Shown in pieces: positions 16,617 through 24,784 of a stretch of DNA of 64,000 bases; position 1 is the stretch's first letter; every line of letters starts with the position of its first letter. The translations under genes and the position numbers were made by a program. The notes under the pieces were generated by a model, which had not been told where the DNA came from, ran no database searches, and was given only the letters and a program-made list of their open reading frames with translations. The stretch is from Pseudanabaena sp. ABRG5-3. GTDB lineage: Bacteria; Cyanobacteriota; Cyanobacteriia; Pseudanabaenales; Pseudanabaenaceae. The stretch spans positions 2,418,001-2,482,000 of the forward strand of contig NZ_AP017560.1 of assembly GCF_003967015.1 (NCBI RefSeq). The letters run 5' to 3'.

Positions 16617-17300
16617 ATGTCGCGTACTTCCCCATACCAGCCTGTCCTTTTACGATTGCTACATAGCGCGATCGCTCTATTAGTATTTGGCTCATTGATA
16701 ACAGGCTTTATGGTTTATGACCGATACGACAAGCGGTTTGGAACCCTTAACTTACCAATAATCCCTAATACTCAAGGCATTCATGGCACGATCGCTTTAG
16801 CCTTTTTATGTCTCTTGCCCCTCTTTGCAATTTACTGCTTTCATATAGGCGATCGTCGTCTAATCCAAAAGGAATCACTCAAACAGCTCCAAGAAGTGGG
16901 TAAACCGATTTGGTGGATCTCATTACAGCGATTTGCCAATAGTTTGCTCCTGTTATCTGCAACCTTTGCCGTTATTACAGGACGGATGATGCAGGAAGAA
17001 TGGCTACCCACTGGAGAATTTAATCACATTTGGTATATTGGGCATTTAATAGGATGGCTATTAATGATTGTTAGCATAGCCATACATCTATTAATGAGTG
17101 CCAAAGTTGGAGGCTTACCCCTATTGCTCTCAATTTACAACTGGAAAATTCGCCCAGAGGACATGCCTAAATTTTGGTTGCGAGGGTTTAAACTTAAGCC
17201 TTCCACGACATTTCTCTTCATTTTTGAAGTATTAGTTATTGGTGGAATTGCGATCGCCTTTATCTTGCCAGCCATCTTTCCAGCACCTCAAGTCGGCTAG
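16617..17300 (+). CDS. Cytochrome b561-like (cytochrome b/b6 domain) membrane protein
   Basis: 227 aa with four to five membrane helices. His residues suited to bind two hemes appear in LRLLHSAIALLVF, TQGIHGTIALAF, WYIGHLIGWLL and AIHLLMSAKVGG, the pattern of bacterial b561/Ni-Fe hydrogenase cytochrome b-like proteins. It would shuttle electrons across the membrane, perhaps between quinol and a soluble donor or acceptor. No obvious redox partner is adjacent. The assignment rests on the helix and His pattern and is moderately secure. Confidence 0.75.
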   Translation: MSRTSPYQPVLLRLLHSAIALLVFGSLITGFMVYDRYDKRFGTLNLPIIPNTQGIHGTIALAFLCLLPLFAIYCFHIGDRRLIQKESLKQLQEVGKPIWWISLQRFANSLLLLSATFAVITGRMMQEEWLPTGEFNHIWYIGHLIGWLLMIVSIAIHLLMSAKVGGLPLLLSIYNWKIRPEDMPKFWLRGFKLKPSTTFLFIFEVLVIGGIAIAFILPAIFPAPQVG

Positions 17301-17366
17301 ACATTACTTAATCTCTGAAAGCAATCCATATAAAATGGGCTTTAGTTGCTCCCCCTGTATAGAAAC

Positions 17367-17921
17367 ATGAGAAAAAAAGACTTAACTCTACGCAGCGATC
17401 ATAGTTGGGAATCCGAAGAAGGATACAAAATATTTGTTGCCGATCGCGGTGCAGTACGCTTTGATTTCCCCAAAGATTGGATCGTGAAATTTAAGGAAAA
17501 GTCCGTCAGCTTCCATGATTTTGAGCCAACCGATGATACAGGCGCATTAGAAATGTCCTTCAATCGACTCCCACCAAACGATTGGAGTACATTCCCTCTC
17601 AAGAAGACTCTTCAACAAATCCTCGATGATGACGATCGCGAAATCCTCCATAGAAGCAAGGTTACTAGCGCCAATCGCGATGGGATGAGACTCGTTTGGG
17701 CCGATATCCGTTATATCGATGCTACCGAAAAAAGAGAAGCCACCTCCCGCATTTTGGTTGGTATTGGTGGCAATGTCCAAGTCCTATTTACCTTTGACTA
17801 TTGGACAGAAGGCGAAGAACAAATGCGTGAAGTTTGGGAAGCGATGTTGCGATCGCTACGTCTTGGCTTGTTTATACCTGACCCCACCAGAGGTCAAGTT
17901 GTTAATCCCAACCTTAACTAA
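17367..17921 (+). CDS. Conserved soluble protein related to the 30.5-32 kb lipoproteins
   Basis: 184 aa from the ATG at 17367; a TTG at 17346 is possible. The sequence AVRFDFPKDWIVKF, then ALEMSFNRLPPNDWSTFPLKK, NRDGMRLVWADIRY and EAMLRSLRLG follows the same order of strands as two lipoproteins at 30469 and 31305 (IxxPKxW, VxVF-PSE, IxW, DSF-RI). It has no signal peptide. It may belong to a PsbP/PsbO-unrelated cyanobacterial family; function unknown. Its stop codon lies within the terminal repeat of a family A element that starts at 17919. Confidence 0.65.
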   Translation: MRKKDLTLRSDHSWESEEGYKIFVADRGAVRFDFPKDWIVKFKEKSVSFHDFEPTDDTGALEMSFNRLPPNDWSTFPLKKTLQQILDDDDREILHRSKVTSANRDGMRLVWADIRYIDATEKREATSRILVGIGGNVQVLFTFDYWTEGEEQMREVWEAMLRSLRLGLFIPDPTRGQVVNPNLN

Positions 17922-18000
17922 GTAGCAAAGCCCCAAAACCTGTGGCGAACGCGCAGCGTTCGCCACAGGTTTTGGGGCTTTATATTTAACCAGCTACTTA
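17919..18000. mobile_element. Family A hairpin element, copy 1
   Basis: The termini TAAGTAGC and GCTACTTA are inverted. Inside is a perfect 26-bp hairpin with a GCA loop (17927-17981, core CCTGTGGCGAACGC). Its right arm ATATTTAACCAGCTACTTA matches the left arm of copies 2 and 3 in reverse; the left arm has a shorter outer part. No transposase, so it looks like a non-autonomous (MITE-like) element. Confidence 0.7.
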
Positions 18001-18033
18001 ATAAAAGTGGCAGTAGTAAGCTGCCACTTTTAT
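18001..18033. repeat. 33-nt hairpin abutting family A copy 1
   Basis: ATAAAAGTGGCAG and its complement surround a 7-nt loop. It directly follows the family A element, and the two together fill the space between the genes at 17367 and 18149. Confidence 0.7.
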
Positions 18034-18148
18034 CTTTTGGTGTATTGTTAACTCACTCAAAGTGATTTAGGATAAACGGCGCAAAGTGTCTGAAAATGTC
18101 TGATTTAAAAGATTAGATCTTGGTGGATATTCAACTGGGTATAAAAAT

Positions 18149-19111
18149 ATGGGTCAAGTAATCGCAACAGTCAATATGAAAGGTGGAGTAGGTAAAACCA
18201 CCTTAACCGTAAATATTGCCACCTGCCTAGCTAAAATCCATCGCAAAAAGGTTTTAGTCGTCGATTTAGATACCCAAATCAGTGCGACCCTGAGTATGAT
18301 TTCACCCGCCGAGTTTGCCAAATGCCGCAAAGAAAATCGCACACTTAGGCATTTAGTAAGTCAAGCAATCACCCGTTATGGCGTACATGTCGAAGATCCT
18401 GAAGAGAAAATATACCAAGTTAGAGATATTGTTATTCCCCATGTTTGCAAAGTCCAAGGCTTAGACCTTCTAGTAGGCGATATTGACCTATACGATGAGT
18501 TCCTCGTCTCAGAGATGCTCTATAACCGCTCTCTCCTATACGAAGAAAAGCAAACCTTCCAGCAAACATGGAGCAAATTTGAGCAAGGCTTAATCAGAGG
18601 TATTCTCGCTCCTGCAATTAAAAACTATGACTACATCATTCTTGACTGCGCCCCTGGATATAACCTAATCACGCGCAGTAGTATTGTGGCAAGCGATTAT
18701 TACCTCATGCCTGCAAGACCTGAACCTCTTTCTGTAGTCGGGATTCAGCTATTAGAAAGACGTATTGAGAAACTCCGCGAAGTCTATCGAGATGACAAGT
18801 CTGTAAATATTCAACTATTAGGCATCATATTTAGTATGTCCGCAGGCTTTACCCTGAGCCGATATTACAATAAAGTCATGGATCGGGTAAGTAACGACTT
18901 TAGCAGTGCCAAGATTTTTAAGACTAAAATTCCCAATGATGTAAGTATTGCTAAAGCCGTAGATGATTTTATTCCTGTGTCATTATCTAACCCCAACTCA
19001 AGTGGTGCAAAGGCTTTTGCAGAAGCATCCGCAGAACTTTTGAAAAAGCTAGATGTCTCTCTCGGCATGAAGGAGCAAACTTCAAGATTGAGTTTGGTTG
19101 ATTTGGAATAA
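18149..19111 (+). CDS. ParA-family partition-type ATPase
   Basis: 320 aa. The deviant Walker A is MKGGVGKTTLTVNIA near the N terminus, Walker A' is VVDLDTQISATLSM and Walker B is YDYIILDCAPGYN. This is the layout of plasmid-type ParA/MinD-like ATPases that form dynamic gradients on DNA. There is no ParB gene next to it, so the partner may be one of the small downstream genes, or the protein may position another cargo. Its location next to a recombinase and an iteron-like region suggests a plasmid-derived island. Confidence 0.88.
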   Translation: MGQVIATVNMKGGVGKTTLTVNIATCLAKIHRKKVLVVDLDTQISATLSMISPAEFAKCRKENRTLRHLVSQAITRYGVHVEDPEEKIYQVRDIVIPHVCKVQGLDLLVGDIDLYDEFLVSEMLYNRSLLYEEKQTFQQTWSKFEQGLIRGILAPAIKNYDYIILDCAPGYNLITRSSIVASDYYLMPARPEPLSVVGIQLLERRIEKLREVYRDDKSVNIQLLGIIFSMSAGFTLSRYYNKVMDRVSNDFSSAKIFKTKIPNDVSIAKAVDDFIPVSLSNPNSSGAKAFAEASAELLKKLDVSLGMKEQTSRLSLVDLE

Positions 19112-19121
19112 TTTAGTTGCG

Positions 19122-19490
19122 ATGACAATCACTTTAACTGTAGGAGATTTTAATAATCGGGTTAAGGCAAACATAAAGACCAATGAAGTATTTTTTGTGT
19201 ATGGATTGTTATGGCTAGATGAGCATGAAGCACGTCTTTACAGTTACTACGATGATTCTTATTTGCCAATATGCGATCCTGAAGCCTGTGAAATATTGCG
19301 ATCTCACCTCTCCAATGAATACCTTGATGGCGCATTATTCCAAACTTGGGTAAGTGATGGAGCAAATAGTCTAGAAATTCATACCTTATATTGGGCAATC
19401 TGTGGCGATCTAGATAAAACTCCCCCATCAAAATGGGGAGATAAAATATTTATACGTCCATTGCCAGAGGAGTATGACTACAGGCGATAA
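19122..19490 (+). CDS. Unrecognised 122-aa protein downstream of ParA
   Basis: Starts at ATG 19122, 10 bp after the parA stop, so it is probably co-transcribed. The protein is acidic and aromatic-rich (ARLYSYYDDSYLPICD, GALFQTWVSDG, IHTLYWAICGDLD), with no membrane helix or clear motif. I do not recognise the family. Position makes it a candidate partner of the orphan ParA. Confidence 0.55.
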   Translation: MTITLTVGDFNNRVKANIKTNEVFFVYGLLWLDEHEARLYSYYDDSYLPICDPEACEILRSHLSNEYLDGALFQTWVSDGANSLEIHTLYWAICGDLDKTPPSKWGDKIFIRPLPEEYDYRR

Positions 19491-19525
19491 GTACAGTAAC
19501 TTCTTTAAAACAAGGTTTTAAAAAT

Positions 19526-19726
19526 ATGCCAGAAAAATTAATAGGCGATCGCAATTTAGACTTAAATTCCATTCCAACAACTAAATCTTGTCATCATTGC
19601 GAAGGCAAAGGCTATTTAGAGTTGCGAGACTGTTCTGGGGAAATCCAGAGAGAAGAAAATTGTTCTTTTTGCGGTGGCACTGGAAAAATCGAAATAGAAA
19701 CCGACAAAAATATAAATTCAGCATAA
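19526..19726 (+). CDS. Small DnaJ-type zinc-finger protein
   Basis: 66 aa with two CxxCxGxG-like motifs: CHHCEGKG and CSFCGGTG, separated by 23 residues. This is the zinc-binding repeat of DnaJ and of small tryptophan RNA-binding attenuator-inhibitor-like proteins; four Cys would bind one zinc. There is no J domain. It lies 35 bp after the preceding gene in the same orientation. It may mediate protein binding; function unknown. Confidence 0.65.
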   Translation: MPEKLIGDRNLDLNSIPTTKSCHHCEGKGYLELRDCSGEIQREENCSFCGGTGKIEIETDKNINSA

Positions 19727-19799
19727 AATCTCTTGATTACTGATTATGGGTTATGCCAGCATCAAGGCTATTCGTTTAGTCTTTCATTGAGATTCCGTA

Positions 19800-20555
19800 A
19801 TGAAAAGTTCTCTATTTACGGCACTATTTACGGCAACTATTGCGATCGCCTTATTTGGCTGTGAGTCTCCTAGTCCAACCCCTAGCACACCCACTTCTAG
19901 TCCCACTGCAAGCACTTCTCCTGTCAATCAAGCGATCGCCAAAGTATCAGTGATTGAAGACAAGCCTGTATTTGTTACCCCTCAGCAAAATCCACAACCC
20001 AAAGAAATTGATGCTCAAGTCGGGATGGATTTATATGTATCAGACACAGTCCGCACAGAGGCAAATGGTAAAACTCAGGTTGAGTTTAATAATGGTGTAG
20101 GTTTTCGGATTGGTGGTAATGCCGTTTTACAGATTCAACCCCAAAATCGGCTACATCTCAAATCAGGCAAGATGATTACTTGGGTTAAACCGGGTTTGAA
20201 AGTTCCAACTGAGATCTCTACGGACTATGCAACTGCTGCTATTCGAGGCACAACTGCTTTTGTCGAAATTCCTAAGGATATCAATCAAGGCATTAGATTT
20301 TTCTCTTGGGAAGGAACAGTATCGGTGAAGTTACCAAATCAGCCTAAAGAGATTGTGTTAGTGACTGGAGAGGAAATTTTGGTCAAACCAAATGATACTA
20401 AGACTCCAGTTGTCCGCCGCTTAAGCTTGAAAGAGTGGAAATATAACGCGGCTCAAAAGAGTTCCTTACTACGTAGCTTTAAAATGCCTCTACCCACTCA
20501 AACAATTATCGATAAATTAATCCCCGGACAGCCGAGTCTTAATAAAGCTAATTAG
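19800..20555 (+). CDS. FecR-domain lipoprotein
   Basis: 251 aa. The signal peptide ends in a lipobox (IALFGC, Cys21), followed by a Ser/Thr/Pro-rich spacer (22-45). A FecR-like beta domain follows: DLYVSDTVRTEANGKTQVEF, then GFRIGGNAVLQI and AAIRGTTAFVEI. In cyanobacteria such stand-alone FecR-domain proteins lack a FecA receptor or sigma factor partner, as here. It is likely anchored in the periplasm; ligand unknown. Confidence 0.8.
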   Translation: MKSSLFTALFTATIAIALFGCESPSPTPSTPTSSPTASTSPVNQAIAKVSVIEDKPVFVTPQQNPQPKEIDAQVGMDLYVSDTVRTEANGKTQVEFNNGVGFRIGGNAVLQIQPQNRLHLKSGKMITWVKPGLKVPTEISTDYATAAIRGTTAFVEIPKDINQGIRFFSWEGTVSVKLPNQPKEIVLVTGEEILVKPNDTKTPVVRRLSLKEWKYNAAQKSSLLRSFKMPLPTQTIIDKLIPGQPSLNKAN

Positions 20556-20598
20556 ATTTGATAGAAAGCTCAACCTAGATTTAGATTTAGTTTTAGTT

Positions 20599-21099
20599 TT
20601 ATAAATTTGATGACTCTACTTCCTTTTTGATCTTTATTAATGCTTCTTCAGAATATTTGTGAGTGAAACTTTTTACCCCAATTTGAAAACATTTGTGGTA
20701 CGAAGTATTACCACGCATACTCAGTTTCTTAATTGCTCCAACCACTTTATGCGTACTAATACCAAGCCTTTCGGCAATCATGCCACAAGTATAGGGATAG
20801 TAATCTTCTTGATTAAGTTGAATATTTGCTAATGCAATATCTGCCGATTCTAGGTCAGTTGTTACTCTCAATGCCGCATCTTCAGATTCGCCACTTTGTA
20901 TAGCTTGAAACTGAGCTACCATACGGTCAATACTTTTTTCAAGTCTTACAATCTTTTCAGTAACTTCTTTGTTAACGACTCTAGTCAGTATTTGTTCTAA
21001 CTCAGTAGGTGAAGTTTCAATGCGTGTTTCTCTACGCTTAGCATAAGCGTGACTTAGGGGAATGGTCTTATCTTGTTCTGAGTCCAAAGACGAAGACAT
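20599..21099 (-). CDS. Coiled-coil protein with possible winged-helix end
   Basis: 166 aa. The middle is a predicted coiled coil (LEQILTRVVNKEVTEKIVRL). The C-terminal part looks like a helix-turn-helix (YTCGMIAERLGISTHKVVGA, then IKKLSMRG). It is the last gene of a three-gene minus-strand operon (gap 5 bp). The layout suggests a DNA-binding regulator or a partition-type adaptor for the upstream repeats. I do not recognise the family. Confidence 0.55.
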   Translation of the reverse strand: MSSSLDSEQDKTIPLSHAYAKRRETRIETSPTELEQILTRVVNKEVTEKIVRLEKSIDRMVAQFQAIQSGESEDAALRVTTDLESADIALANIQLNQEDYYPYTCGMIAERLGISTHKVVGAIKKLSMRGNTSYHKCFQIGVKSFTHKYSEEALIKIKKEVESSNL

Positions 21100-21104
21100 A
21101 TTAT

Positions 21105-21377
21105 TTAGGCTGATTTAACTGATTTATGAACTAGATGGAATTTTGATGCTTGTTGAATACCTAAAACAACTTTATCAATTTCCTCTGCTGATAAAGCATT
21201 ACCAAAACTATTATGCAATATTTCACTCAACTGGGTGTAACTAATACTGTTGAGTGATTGAGACAAATAGTTACCTAAATTTTCACCGTGATCAAAACCT
21301 GCACTGATATCGCAATCAGCTTCATCTTCAATTTGAGCAAGTCTCAATAGCTCTGCATCATCAATTTCTAGGTTCAT
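21105..21377 (-). CDS. Unrecognised 90-aa acidic protein of the GNAT/HTH operon
   Basis: From the ATG at 21377: NLEIDDAELLRLAQIEDEAD, then SAGFDHGENLGNYLSQSLNS, and a C-terminal basic end. The N terminus is acidic and helical. It overlaps the preceding GNAT-like gene by 17 nt and precedes the HTH-like gene by 5 bp, so it is the middle gene of a coupled operon. A longer start at 21404 is open but would increase the overlap to 44 nt. Confidence 0.55.
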   Translation of the reverse strand: MNLEIDDAELLRLAQIEDEADCDISAGFDHGENLGNYLSQSLNSISYTQLSEILHNSFGNALSAEEIDKVVLGIQQASKFHLVHKSVKSA

Positions 21378-21924
21378 AACTAGTCTCCGTTTTATACCAC
21401 TCAAAATAAGTTAATTGCTCTTTTTCCTCATCTCTACCACAATCAATCATTTTCATCTGCCGATAAAAGTTTTCTGATTTTGGCAATGAGTGCAACCCAA
21501 CTAATCCTCTATAACCCAATTCCTCGCTTCGTAACTGTGCAAACTTTAATAAAACTGTACCAACTAACTTATATGTTGGGACTGGCTGAAAACTTCGCCG
21601 ATTCCAAGGTGCTGTTTCAAGTATCTGGACATAGACAAGCTTATTTTCTTGATTAAACCAAGAACGGTGATTTTGCGTTTCAAGAAGTATCAGTCCTTGA
21701 GTTATTTGCTCACATTCGATCGCATAGCCTTCGTAGTTATCCCTTGATAGATAAATTCGGTTCTTTGTATCCCAATTCCAATAATTTTCTTCCTCCTGAG
21801 TAGACTGTATGCGAGATCTCCAAAATGTTTTAAAATCATCCAGATGTTTTTGGTTGATTTTTGTTAATAGTGCAGTGACAAGCTGGTTATCAGCTACACG
21901 TAAAATCTTCGTGTTTTGATTCAA
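21361..21924 (-). CDS. GNAT-like acetyltransferase
   Basis: 187 aa. The C-terminal half has the GNAT pattern: YKLVGTVLLKFAQLRSEELG, then RGLVGLHSLPKSENFYRQM, KMIDCG and LTYFEWY, that is a strand, an acetyl-CoA-binding helix and the N-FY-M-G hallmark. The N-terminal half (LTKINQKHLDDFKTFWRSRI) is unrecognised. It is the first gene of a three-gene operon whose upstream DNA (21925-22305) holds three 35-bp direct repeats and a palindrome. Toxin-like GNATs exist, but nothing here shows that. Confidence 0.6.
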   Translation of the reverse strand: MNQNTKILRVADNQLVTALLTKINQKHLDDFKTFWRSRIQSTQEEENYWNWDTKNRIYLSRDNYEGYAIECEQITQGLILLETQNHRSWFNQENKLVYVQILETAPWNRRSFQPVPTYKLVGTVLLKFAQLRSEELGYRGLVGLHSLPKSENFYRQMKMIDCGRDEEKEQLTYFEWYKTETSYEPRN

Positions 21925-22036
21925 GTTATTAATTAAAACAAGCGTTAGAAGTATTTAGCTTTAATCATATAACGCGATTTATCTGATATTGAAATTTTAC
22001 GAGATTTGAATATTGTACAGTATTCTTTAATCTTTT

Positions 22037-22145
22037 AAAAGAGCTTGCACAATAAGTGCTAAAACATTTACAAAAGAGCTTGCACAATAAGTGCTAAAAC
22101 ATTTACAAAAGAGCTTGCACAATAAGTGCTAAAACATTTACAAAA
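22037..22145. repeat. Three perfect 35-bp direct repeats (iteron-like)
   Basis: Units begin at 22041, 22076 and 22111 and are identical. Each contains a short inverted repeat (TTGCACAATAAGTGCTAA). They start about 110 bp upstream of the GNAT operon start. A degenerate copy (GGTTGCACTATAAGC) appears at about 22201. Options are an operator, a plasmid origin or a partition site. Confidence 0.85.
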
Positions 22146-22160
22146 TAGCTTTGCTTGTGA

Positions 22161-22182
22161 ATTTACGTAAGCTTACGTAAAT
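22161..22182. promoter_or_regulatory. 22-bp perfect palindrome with CGTAAGCT half-sites
   Basis: The sequence from ATTTACGTAAG onward is fully self-complementary. CGTAAGCT recurs at about 22191 and 22231. Its place beside the 35-bp repeats suggests a multi-site protein-binding region. Confidence 0.7.
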
Positions 22183-22248
22183 AACCATTATCGTAAGCTA
22201 GGTTGCACTATAAGCTTTTTGCATAAATTCGTAAGCTTATAAACTTAT

Positions 22249-22305
22249 ACGCACCTAAGACGACTAGGAGGATATCAAATCCCTCTCTTGTCGTTTTAGG
22301 TGCGT
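22249..22305. repeat. 57-nt hairpin upstream of the copper oxidase
   Basis: Arms ACGCACCTAAGACGAC and GTCGTTTTAGGTGCGT pair with one mismatch (G-T if RNA). The loop has an inner GAGG/CCTC pairing. There is no U-run. It ends the structured stretch 22037-22305; 22306-22499 holds nothing I can name. Confidence 0.65.
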
Positions 22306-22499
22306 AGTCTAATCATGATTTAGATGAGTCTACTTTTCGGTCTAGTTAGAAGTCTTAGATTCTTAGAATAAGGTTCAAAACAGCTTGTTAAATTATTTTT
22401 TCAAAGTCCCTGTTTGTATTGCGCGATCGCTTTATGACAAATATTCAAAGTTAAGTGAAATTTGTTAAGGTAAATAGGAACTATTTGCAAGTAGAGTTA

Positions 22500-23516
22500 A
22501 TGGATCGGCAACGTAGAAAAATATTAGAGTTGGGGCTTGGTGGCATCGGGTTAATTGGCGGCGCGCTCGCCTGTAGTCCGATCGCTACAAATCGAAATAA
22601 TGAATCTGATAAATCGTTAGGCAATCCACCCAAAAAGGTTATGATTCCGCCGATAAATCTTAGTGCTGCCGCACAGGAACGGATTAAGACTAGTGGACTC
22701 GATCCGATCACTGCATTACGAGAATTTGATTATGGCAAGGTGACTCAAGAAAATGGGCGGACGGTGCGCGAGTTTCAGCTAACTGCAAAAAGTAAAACAG
22801 TTAAACTCAATGCCTCGACTGACTTTATTACTTGGAATGTGAACGATCGCGTGCCAGGTCCAACTTTGAGAGCAACAGAAGGCGATCACATCAGAATTGC
22901 CTTTGCCAATCAAGGCGGACATGCCCACTCACTGCATTTTCATGGTGAACATCCTTCAGAAATGGATGGCGTAAAACCAATTCGGAATGGGGCTGCAACA
23001 ATTTATGAATTTGATGCCATGCCCTATGGTGTGCATTTATATCATTGTCACGTCGCACCTGTGGCACGCCATATTGGAAAAGGCTTGTACGGCATGTTTA
23101 TTATCGACCCACCTACGCCGCGACCTCCTGCGGATGAGCTGGTGTTAATCATGGCAGGATATGACATCGATGGGGATGGACGTAATGAGATGTATGCCTT
23201 TAACGGATTACCACATTTCTATATGCAGCAACCGATCACTGTGCAGCAAAATCAGTTATTGCGTTTATATGTTCTTAATGTGATCGAGTTTGACCCTGTA
23301 GCGACATTTCATGTCCATGCCAATATGTTTCAGGTTTACCGCACAGGACGCGGCATGACTCCTAGGGAAGAAACCGATGTAATCACAATGGGAACAGCCG
23401 AGCGGCATATTCTGGAACTAACCTATCGATTTACAGGTAAGTATATGTTTCACCCCCATCAAGACACGATCGCGGAGGCTGGATGTATGGGCTTATTTGA
23501 TGTTGTTGCTAGTTAG
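22500..23516 (+). CDS. Two-domain multicopper oxidase (putative ferroxidase)
   Basis: 338 aa from ATG 22500. The N terminus has a Tat-like RRKILEL and a lipobox-like GALAC (Cys25), so it is exported and perhaps lipid-anchored. Copper motifs are HSLHFHGEH, HLYHCHVAPVARH and GLYGMF in domain 1, and FHVHANMF and FHPHQDT in domain 2. The type 1 copper site is thus in domain 1, with Pro in place of the Cys in domain 2. This fits two-domain multicopper oxidases. The gene set with an FTR1 permease downstream suggests ferrous iron oxidation, as in yeast Fet3-Ftr1; that is inference. Confidence 0.85.
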   Translation: MDRQRRKILELGLGGIGLIGGALACSPIATNRNNESDKSLGNPPKKVMIPPINLSAAAQERIKTSGLDPITALREFDYGKVTQENGRTVREFQLTAKSKTVKLNASTDFITWNVNDRVPGPTLRATEGDHIRIAFANQGGHAHSLHFHGEHPSEMDGVKPIRNGAATIYEFDAMPYGVHLYHCHVAPVARHIGKGLYGMFIIDPPTPRPPADELVLIMAGYDIDGDGRNEMYAFNGLPHFYMQQPITVQQNQLLRLYVLNVIEFDPVATFHVHANMFQVYRTGRGMTPREETDVITMGTAERHILELTYRFTGKYMFHPHQDTIAEAGCMGLFDVVAS

Positions 23517-23633
23517 CCAAATATTTTATTGACAATTACTTGCAAGTTTATGCTCTAATAGGTTTAAATCAACTATTGCAAATTACTTGCATTACCTAGC
23601 AATTATTTACCCATTCATCCCACATTTATCTTC
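23517..23633 (+). promoter_or_regulatory. Likely promoter region with AATTACTTGCA repeats
   Basis: TTGACA at about 23531 and two direct AATTACTTGCA copies (about 23535 and 23581) precede the lipoprotein gene. They may bind a regulator, for example an iron or copper sensor. This is a weak assignment based on pattern only. Confidence 0.35.
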
Positions 23634-24707
23634 ATGCTCGCAATCATCACCAAGTTAGTTAAGTCTTTAACTAAAATAAAAGCTTTTTTGACGCTATTCA
23701 CCCTGTCCTTAGTTGGCGCGATCGCCATCTCAGCATGTACGAATATACCAACGGCAACTAGTCCAAATCCATCTGTCAGCAGTGCGACTAGTGAGTCCAA
23801 AGTAGAGTCTAAATCTGAGTCTCATAAAGACGGCATGAGCAGTCACACTAAAAATAAGATCAATATCAACGAAGCGATTCTGTCGGAGCTAGATAAGATC
23901 GAGGCAAAGCTAGGAGTTGCAGGACTATCAAATAAGATTCAGGCGGCGCGTCCCTATACTAAGGCTGAAGATTTAGTTACGAAAAAAGTAATCACAGCAG
24001 CACAGTTTGATCAAGTTAAAGATTTGGTCGGGACGGAAACCGTTGAGCTGAAGGGTGAAGCCAAAGATGTTGACTACTTAACTAAGTTGGGTCTGATGAA
24101 GGGGCATATGATTGTGGCAAAGGAATTACTTGATGTTCAGAAACCTGACCAAGCACTTCCCCACATTGAGCATCCTGTCGAAGAAATTTATGCTGATGTG
24201 GAAGGTCAACTAAAGGAGCGCAATGTCAAAGAATTTAAACAAGTGTTGATGGATTTACAACAGTTGGTGAAATCTAAGCCTAACGATCCCAGTATTACCG
24301 CAAAATATAATGATGCGATCGCAGGTATTGATGCGGCAATCTCAGCAATTCCTGAAACCCAACGTCAATCACCAAAGTTTGCCTTGCAAGTGATTAATAC
24401 CATTCTCGATACGGCTGGCACAGAATATCGAGCAGCGATCGCTAATAACAAGATTAAAGAAATCATTGAATATCAAGACTCCCGTGGTTTCACTATTTAT
24501 GTAGAGCAGTTGTATAAGAGCATCACACCAGTTATGGAAAAGGAATATCCCGATGTTCACAAGCAATTCACGGCAAGTTTAGCAAAACTCAAGTCGGCAT
24601 ATCCCAGTGCGATCGCCCCAGAACAACCTGTACTTTCTGTTGCGGATATGTCTGAACTCATCAAAGGCAACGAACAAGCTGCTACTAAAGTTTACGCAAA
24701 ATCCTAA
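23634..24707 (+). CDS. Helix-hairpin-helix lipoprotein of the iron-uptake cluster
   Basis: 357 aa. The lipobox is AISAC (Cys35), followed by a Ser-rich spacer. Residues 75-135 form a ComEA-like helix-hairpin-helix pair (ININEAILSELDKIEAKLG, then ARPYTKAEDLVTKKVI). The remaining 220 residues are helical with His-Glu motifs (LPHIEHPVEEIYADVEGQL), reminiscent of the helical domain of EfeO/imelysin-like iron-binding proteins. It lies between the copper oxidase and the FTR1 permease. I infer that it delivers iron to FTR1; the DNA-binding meaning of the hairpin-helix is unlikely outside the cell membrane. Confidence 0.65.
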   Translation: MLAIITKLVKSLTKIKAFLTLFTLSLVGAIAISACTNIPTATSPNPSVSSATSESKVESKSESHKDGMSSHTKNKININEAILSELDKIEAKLGVAGLSNKIQAARPYTKAEDLVTKKVITAAQFDQVKDLVGTETVELKGEAKDVDYLTKLGLMKGHMIVAKELLDVQKPDQALPHIEHPVEEIYADVEGQLKERNVKEFKQVLMDLQQLVKSKPNDPSITAKYNDAIAGIDAAISAIPETQRQSPKFALQVINTILDTAGTEYRAAIANNKIKEIIEYQDSRGFTIYVEQLYKSITPVMEKEYPDVHKQFTASLAKLKSAYPSAIAPEQPVLSVADMSELIKGNEQAATKVYAKS

Positions 24708-24721
24708 ACCACTCTTTCTTC

Positions 24722-24754
24722 GGGTAATGGCGGCGCAAAGCGCCGCCATTACCC
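24722..24754. repeat. 33-nt palindrome between lipoprotein and FTR1 genes
   Basis: GGGTAATGGCGGCGC and its complement surround an AAA loop. It is one of the 3-nt-loop palindromes. Its place within a likely operon would let it adjust the amounts of the two products or stabilise mRNA ends. Confidence 0.8.
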
Positions 24755-24784
24755 ATATAAATTTTTATCTAGAAAACTTTATTT

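Noticed and set aside
17919-18033. Ordinary Rho-independent terminator
   Set aside because: There is no U-run, and its ends match two other loci (50278-50376 and 59826-59933), so it is better described as a mobile element, though it may still stop transcription.
22037-22145. CRISPR-like array
   Set aside because: The three 35-bp units are directly adjacent with no unique spacers, and no cas gene is nearby.
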